NCBI GenBank assembly: GCA_025403435.1
Contig: JAJQZP010000418.1
Location: 186,001-250,000, forward strand
From: Artocarpus heterophyllus
Lineage: Eukaryota; Streptophyta; Magnoliopsida; Rosales; Moraceae
Direction: 5' to 3'
Length of the DNA stretch: 64,000 nucleotides
Made by a program: the position numbers and the translations under genes. How positions within the stretch are numbered: position 1 is the stretch's first letter; each line of letters opens with the position of its first letter. The notes under the pieces were generated by a model. It saw only the letters and a program-made list of their open reading frames with translations. It was not told the origin of the DNA and ran no database searches. Of this stretch, positions 57,710-64,000 are shown one piece after another.

Positions 57710-60232
57710 TGTGACACCCGTTATTCTCCTAAAGGTATTAAGGTAATTAGATTAATTTTTAGTATATATATAAAAAAAAAAATCAGAAAACATCACAAAA
57801 CTCGAGACTTTCTCTCTCCTCTTTCTCTCTCCTCTTTCTCTCTCTAGAATTTTCTCTCTCCCCTCAAATATCGTCTGAGATTTCGGCATCTGTTTTTGAC
57901 ACCTCCCACACCAATGGGAAGCTCTCGTCAAGACGAGTCCAACGGTGTGCCGAGCAGCCCAAAACACTACCGGAGGAGGACACACGCGCCGGTTGAAGCC
58001 GCGGAAACACAGTACTTTTCCAACGTGATTTCTTCACCGTCCGAGCACCGATCAACACGATCTTGGTGTCTATAGACTCAGCTCAATGAGTAGAACAAAA
58101 TGCAGCAAGTGATGCCCCTCGATTTTGGCCGGAGAAGCCTCGTCGGAGTCGCTTCTTGCCGCCGTTGCACCACCCTCGATCCCGCCGCCTCCGACGACGG
58201 TGATCGACACCGCCCCCACCGTTCGACTCAGACGGCGACGAGGAGTGAGAAGCACCTTCCAATTTCACGCCACAGCCGCCACCCGCCGGAGTTTGAAGAC
58301 CGACGCCGTCCACCGCCGCAGCAACCACCGTCGCCACCGTTCCCGACCTTCTTCCCCAAAATTGACTGAGGCAAAACACTCAGTGATGCACGGTGAAGCT
58401 TCCCCAACCCTCAATTTCATGGGAACTCCGCCGAAGGACCACGATCGGCCTCCGCCTTTGTGCGCCGCCGTGAGGAACTTCGGGCCGCCGTTCTACGCAG
58501 CGGTGTGGTGCACCACCGCCACCAACATGCTCAGACAACCACGGAGAAGGAAATGCCCAAGCCAATTTGGGCCCAATACTGGCGAAGATCCACCGCCCGA
58601 GCCACCGGTTTTGGCCGGGGATCCCCTCTTCGATTTGTGCTGATGGAGGCAAAATTGAATGAAATTGACGTCACCATTGAACTCAGAAAGGTCGATTTAG
58701 GGGGGGTAGGCTCGAGCTCAGCCCTCAACGGAGCCAACCGCCGCCGGTCAACGGCGGTCAACGCCGGTCAACGGCCAGTCAAAGGCTAAATTGGGATTTT
58801 GTGATCCGGACCTCCGATCGAAGATCCGAGACCGCCTCCTGACTCGTTTCGATGCTCTGGATGCAATGGTGACCTCCGTTTGAGCAAATTCCACTCCGAT
58901 GAAAATCATCCGGTACCAACTGCATGTAGATCGAGGCGATTCAAATAGCAGTATCGGAGTCCAGAATGACGTTTTCAAGAATGTATGATCTCCAGGAAGC
59001 ATTCCTAGCCATTCATAGTCGCTCGAGGAGCACTACAGAGGATGCTTCGTAGATACAACGAGATACAACTGGATCTGTTTTGCTTGGAGTTCAAGATCAA
59101 GGGAGTATGGAGCTAACGTTAATTGATTCCAGGATTAAGAGACTGTTGATAAGCTTGAAAGGTAGGGATTCTATTACTCATCTTTTGTGAGGTTTTTATA
59201 GAATTAAAATTGATTGTTTTGCCGCAATATATATATCTATGTTGAACTAATATTATATGAGTATCACATATGAAACTATGACATGGACTCGTCTTGTATT
59301 GTACGGCGAGGAACATAATGAATTCACACATCTTATAAATTGAGAAGCATGGTTAGGAAAACTAACTCTATTTAATAATGATTCAATATAGAGAAATTGT
59401 GAGACATGAAGAGGGCGACGGTTACGTCCTTGGGCATGAATACCCTAAAAGGTAAAATAGGGGGAAGGCGATGACGCTTCCTTGGGTTGAAAGTCCCAGA
59501 ACATACTGTACAGGAATCGACTTGGTGAGGACTCGGGGCTTGATGTCCCCTCACCGGAACACCCTTGGAATGTTTATAGGGTGATCAAGTGCGCCCATTT
59601 GGGTTTCGATGAGTTGAGTGATACTCAATTTAACATGGATACCTAGGAACAATGATGATTGGTAATATTTGTATAAATGTGTAATTATGACACTTGGTAA
59701 TGATTAACTACGGTATCCATAAGATGTGATCATAATAAACCTCATAATCTGGAATATGATGTAACTTACTAACCATGCAGGTTTTAATGTGGTAATGATA
59801 AAAACCTAAAGGTGAGTAATGGTTTTCTCTACTGAGCATAGTGTCGCTCATTCCCTTATATTTTTATCTTTTCAGGACTCACTAAGTGTGAGGTGGCTAC
59901 GAGAAATATAGTTGAGGAAGCGATGTAACTATATTACATTGGGACTGCTCAATTGTAAAGAATGTTCTTCATGATAATGTAAGCATCAATTGTTACTTTC
60001 TGTGACTGTATTACAATGTGTTGAGGGTTAAAATGATGATGACAACAGTTTATATTATTAAATTTAAGGTGCTACATTAAAACTGTGGTTTATTTGTCAT
60101 TTATATTTTTATTTTTGAGTTGAGAGTTTTCATTTAAGTCCCGGGCAAATTTTATTTTTAAGGTTTTACTTTTATTATTTATTTTTATTTTATCTCATTA
60201 AAAACTGTTAACCCCCATATAGGGGCGTTACA
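57710..60232 (+). mobile_element. Solo LTR (2523 bp) of the LOG-carrying element's family
   Basis: Same ends as the LTR at 5859 (TGTGACACCC, GGGGCGTTACA) and closely similar over the last 1.6 kb. The GC-rich segment 58100-58650 differs more and contains competing open frames on both strands (such as 58125-58643) that are Pro/Arg-rich composition effects. The GGTCAA array has four motifs instead of seven. The complete interior was lost, presumably by LTR-LTR recombination. Confidence 0.92.
58746..58782 (+). promoter_or_regulatory. Short GGTCAA array in the solo LTR
   Basis: GGTCAA at 58746, 58756 and 58766, then AGTCAA at 58777. It is aligned with the seven-motif array at 120-186, showing expansion or contraction in 10-bp steps. 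Confidence 0.5.
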
Positions 60233-60237
60233 AGCAT

Positions 60238-61310
60238 AATCGAAGTTAGTATACCCAATGATCTCAAGCTATTCTGACCTTCGATGCGTGAGCATGTAGT
60301 CCTTTGTTCTCTGTAAATACCTCAAGACTCGTTTGGCTACTACCCAGTGATCATTTTTAGGATTTCTTAAGTACCTGCCCAACATCCCTGTAACGTACGC
60401 AATATCCGGTTGCGTACAAACCTAAGCATACATCAGACTCTTTACTGTTAACGCATAAGGAATCTTCTACATTTCCTTAACCTCAAAATCATTCTTAGGG
60501 TATTGATTGAGACTAAACCTGTCTCCCTTAGCCACAGGGGTATCACCTAGTTTGTAATCCTACATGCCATATCTTTTGAGAACCTTTTTGATGTAGCTCT
60601 TTTATGATAATCCTAGAATACCCCGAGAGCGATCCCGATGCATCTGTATACCTAACACAAAAGAGGCGTCACCAAGATCTTTCATCTCAAATTTCTTGGA
60701 TAGAAATCTCTTGGTTTCGTGCAATAAACCTATATCGTTGCTAGCAAGCAAAATGTCATCGACATATAAAACTAGGAAAATATACTTACTCCCACTGAAC
60801 TGTGGTATACACAATCATTGACAAGATTCATTTCAAAACCAAAGAAGATGATAACCTGATGAAATTTGTAATACCACTAACGAGAAGCTTGCTTAAGCCC
60901 ATAGATGGATTTCTTTAATTTGCAAACCATCTTCTTTGCGTCTCCCAACACAAAGTTTTTCGGTTGCACCATATAGATTGTTTCATCAATGTCGCCATTG
61001 AGAAACGCTGTCTTAACATCCATCTGATGAAGCTCAAGATCAAAATGCACCACTAATGCCATTATAATCCTGAAAGAGTCTTTCGAAGAAACTGGAAAGA
61101 AAGTCTCTTTATAATCAATGCCTTCTTCCGTGTAAAGCCTTTAGCGATAAGATGAGCCTTATATCTCTCCACATTGCCTTTCGAATCCCTGTTGGTCTTA
61201 AATATCCATTTGCAACCAATGGGTCTCACACCTTCAGGCAATGAGACAAGATCCCAAACATCATTGTCCTTCACAGAATTTATCTCTTCATTCATGGCAT
61301 CAATTCACTC
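60238..61310 (-). pseudogene. Copia C reverse transcriptase
   Basis: Minus-strand pieces: MNEEINSVKDNDVWDLV and PIGCKWIFKTNRDSKGNVER (61062-61295), MDVKTAFLNGDIDETIYMVQ and KLKKSIYGLKQASR (60877-61062), then FLVLYVDDILLASND with an intact YVDD at 60755-60766 and KKFEMKDLGDASFVLGIQMH. Frame breaks occur near 60850 and 61120. The part nearest the solo LTR is more decayed. Confidence 0.88.
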
Positions 61311-61699
61311 TTGAGATCTAGAACTTTCTATGGCTTGACGAAAGTTGATTGGATCATCTTCCACCACACCAATGTCAAACTCACGTTCTTGAAGAAATAC
61401 AATGTAATCATCTGGCACTACACTTCTTCTTTCTTTAGTGAATCTCCTTAATGGCATAGGTTCTTGATGTGGTAAAGTTTGTTCTTGTGGAATAATTTCT
61501 GAAATGGGAGGTTCTCTGACATTGTCTTGACTTTGATCTGCTTCTTGAACAATGTCAGGAATTGGAACCTGATCAATGTCAATAGCAGCGGTGGGAATAT
61601 CAACATATTCCTCTTCAAAAATAAAGTCCCTAACCTTATCTCCTCCCGTAAACTCAACATCCTCAAAAAACTAGGCATTTCCCATCTCAAATATCGATT

Positions 61700-62515
61700 T
61701 AGTCATGGGATCTTAAAACTTGTACCCCTGGATCTTTTAGAGTATCCAATAAAATAACAACTTACGGTCCTTGAATCTAGTTTCTTTTCATTAGGCCTAT
61801 AAGGCCTTGCCTCAGCTGGACATCCCCAAACATGTAAATGCTTTAGACTAGGCTTCTTGCCCGTCCAAAGTTCGAAAGGGGTTTTGACAATTGCTTTACT
61901 TGGAACTGTTAAGGATATATGTTACAGTCTTATGCACTTCTCCCCAGAGTGATTCTGGTAAAGTAGACAGAGAAATCATACTCCTCACCATGTCCTTAGG
62001 CGTCCTGTTTTGTCTTTCAGCAACACCATTCATAGTGGGCGAACTCGACATAGTGTACTATAGGACAATACCACTTTCTTCTAGGAACTTAGCTAACGGT
62101 CTTAGACGTTGTTCACCTGAATCATCATATCTACTATAGTACTTACCCCCACAGTTAGATCTAATGCTTTTTATCATTTTGCTGAGTTGGTTTTCAATTT
62201 CAACCTTATAATTTTTGAACACATCCAGCGACTGTGACTTTTTATGAATGAGATATATATAGCCATATCTGGAACAATTGTCTATGAATGTTATAAAATA
62301 TTATTGACCATTCCAAGAAGCAAAGGGAATGGCCCACAAATATCTGTATGTATTAGTTCTAAGACATCCAAAGTCCTGTTGGCTTCATATCTTTTTTTAT
62401 TGATTTGTTTCCCCTTAATATAGTTAGGACAAATATCAAAATCTGTAAAGTCTAAGGGGTCAAGAATTTCGTCTGACACAAGTCTCTCTATTCTCCTTCT
62501 AGAGATATGACCCAA
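61700..62515 (-). pseudogene. Copia C integrase
   Basis: HISRRRIERLVSDEILDPLD and ELIHTDICGPFP (62291-62515) give the zinc-binding and core parts. The downstream text includes SPTMNGVAERQNRT and MISLSTLPESLWGE (61960-62045). A stop and frame change separate the halves near 62290 and more stops follow. Confidence 0.85.
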
Positions 62516-62524
62516 TTTTTTGTG

Positions 62525-62944
62525 TCATAACGCAGCTGAATTCTCATTGGTTAATTTTCTCTTTATACCTCTAGTACTTAATTGCAAGGATTCATTAAAT
62601 GAAGCAATTGTATCAAGTAAATAAAGGTTATCGTAACCTGATAAAGAATCAGAACCAACCAATTTTGAATCATGAAACAAACTAAATTTTCCATTTCCAA
62701 ATGAACAAGAATAACTAGATTTGTCCAAAGCAGAAATAGAAATCAAATTTTGTCTAAAAGACGATACAATAAATGTTTCATCAAGATCCAAATAAAATCC
62801 AGTCTTTAACAATAATCTAAATTTTTCTATTGCTTCAACTTCAACCTTCTTGCCATCGCCCATGTAGATGTACCTTTTACCATCATTTGGCTTTTGGCAT
62901 CCCTGCATAGACACACTGATGTGAGTGGTTGCATTAGAATCCAT
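62525..62944 (-). pseudogene. Copia C protease
   Basis: 140 codons open. The active-site region reads MDSNATTHISVSMQGC with Asn in place of Gly in Asp-Ser-Gly, and a stop just before Met-Asp. The rest (YIYMGDGKKVEVEAI, SFRQNLISISALDKS) is the normal copia sequence. Confidence 0.85.
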
Positions 62945-62950
62945 CTACCA

Positions 62951-63916
62951 AGTGTGTTCAGGTACCAAAGTCAAATTAACCTTAGAATAAACCAAATTAA
63001 GAAGCATACGATTTTTGGCAAGCTAAGCGTGATAATTAGTACAATGCTTCTTTTTATGTCCTGTAGCTCTAGAGAATAAACAACCCGTACCTTCCGGATC
63101 AACTGGTCTCTTTTGTTGTTTCTTTTGAGGTGCCATAACTGTAGCTTTCTTATTCTTCTTTCTTTTCTTCCTGTTGTCATTGGAAGTATTAGCCAAGTGA
63201 GCACTTTCTGTCTTTTCCTGTTTCAACCTTTCCTCTTCTTGCACACAATGTGAGATGAGCTTATAAAGAGACCAAGTCTCCTTTTGGCAGTTATAGCTTA
63301 CCTTAAAATGATTGAATTGTGCAAGAAGAGATATAAGAACCAAATGCACTAGCAAGTCCTTAGAAAGATCAAGCTTAAGTGCTCTCAATTTTGAAGCAAG
63401 ATTAGACACCTCCATGATGTACTCCCTAATGTTCCCCTTACTTTTGTATCTCATTGAGATGAGGCTTGCCAAAAATGTACTTTTTTCAGCCTTTTTATTT
63501 TTGTTAAATCTCTTTTCAATGTCTTCAAGGAACTCTTTGCCTGTCTTTATCGTTTTCAATATAGTGCCCCTAAATGCTTCTGGAATGGCCTTCTTCATAA
63601 TCATCATACATATGTGATTTGACTTCTCCCGCCTTTCCATGTCCCTCTTTTCATCAGAGGAACTCTTACCTATAAGAGGTGCAGGAGAAAGAACCCTTAA
63701 AGTAAGGTCGAGATCCACGACTCCAAGAACTATAAGGAGGTTCTCTTGCCATGATTTGAAGTTGCTACCATTTAGCATAGGAATTAAATTGATGTTGACA
63801 GTAATATTTGAGGCAGAACTAGTAGCTGAATCAAAGAACAAAACAAACAAATCCAAAAGTAAGCTCACATAAGAATCCAAAATAATAATAACAAATCCAA
63901 ATAAAAGTAACTCCAT
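62951..63916 (-). pseudogene. Copia C gag
   Basis: 297 codons open from ATG 63916. LNGSNFKSWQENLLIVLG and FLEDIEKRFNKNKKAEKSTF are UBN2-type gag; a Lys-rich linker leads to the nucleocapsid site GCLFSRATGHKKKHC, in which Ser replaces one knuckle Cys, and a stop follows at TNYHA. The N-terminal 35 residues are hydrophobic and may be outside the ancestral gag. The remnant after the stop (WLAKNRMLLNLVYSK) leads into the protease. Confidence 0.85.
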
Positions 63917-64000
63917 CTCAAGCTATCAGGCACTCCATTAATATTTAGTCTTTGGATAGAAATGTTAACTTGTAAGTGATATCTTGGTGTAGTAATCAAA

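Larger units (their letters stand above)
56460..64000 (-). mobile_element. Ty1/copia element C, split by a solo LTR; 5' end beyond window
   Basis: On the minus strand: gag (63916-62951), protease (62944-62525), integrase (62515-61700), RT (61310-60238), the insertion at 57710-60232, RNase H (57704-57375), non-coding sequence, polypurine tract and 3' LTR (right edge 56834). The 5' LTR and primer site would lie right of 64000. It is better preserved than copia A, with a long gag frame and intact Tyr-Val-Asp-Asp, but has stops in the protease entry and integrase. Confidence 0.88.

Noticed and set aside
58125..58643. 172-codon Pro/Arg-rich frame in the solo LTR
   Set aside because: It lies in GC-rich LTR sequence with competing open frames on both strands, resembles no domain and is not conserved in frame in the related LTR at 6200-6620.
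57705..60237. Copia C as two separate elements
   Set aside because: The RNase H reading resumes across the solo LTR and the 5-bp duplication shows a single element split by insertion.
63312..63872. Plus-strand frames over copia C gag
   Set aside because: They are antisense to the gag frame.

Overview
The window is nuclear DNA from a flowering plant, probably a dicot. Host genes have GT-AG introns, intergenic DNA is AT-rich, and plant Ty1/copia, Ty3-type and CACTA elements are layered on one another. Two broken F-box/PP2 (phloem-lectin-like) genes would fit a cucurbit, but the family is a guess because such genes occur across angiosperms. I see no rRNA, tRNA or CRISPR.

Layout. 1-8259 is a young LTR retrotransposon whose left end is cut by the window. 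It has a Met-tRNA primer site, a Ty3-type polypurine tract and LTRs that differ at only two places by eye, but no gag or pol. Its 4.2-kb interior instead holds two small overlapping reading frames resembling the cysteine-rich nucleic-acid-binding protein of carlaviruses, and an intact, intronless LOG-like (cytokinin-activating enzyme family) frame. This is the most unusual object in the window. 8260-11730 is mostly featureless. 11730-14220 holds Ty3 gag fragments in opposite orientation around an LTR-like stretch. 14221-21570 is a decayed copia element on the minus strand, split by a 3.3-kb solo LTR with a 5-bp target duplication. 21780-25112 is a second, 5'-truncated copia on the plus strand.

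27497-29870 is the one intact host gene I can assemble: five exons, 234 residues, function unknown, with a MITE-like element just upstream. 30900-31640 is an LTR-element remnant. 32745-35904 is a broken CACTA transposon. 36017-36672 holds a 15-bp minisatellite abutting a second carlavirus-CRP-like fragment. 38242-41575 and 50312-53945 are two F-box/PP2 pseudogenes on the same strand, with a truncated Ty3-type element (44730-48051) between them. Long inverted-repeat elements lie at 49459-49918 and 53985-54935. 56460-64000 is a third copia element on the minus strand, split by a 2.5-kb solo LTR of the same family as the LOG-carrying element, again with a perfect 5-bp target duplication.

How the parts relate. 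The region is mainly a record of nested insertions. The LTR family at 1-8259 and 57710-60232 shows both a cargo-carrying full copy and a solo copy. The cargo combines a virus-like frame and a host-like hormone-enzyme frame, and the virus-like sequence also exists outside the element at 36322-36672. All family calls were made by reading the sequence; no database search was possible.
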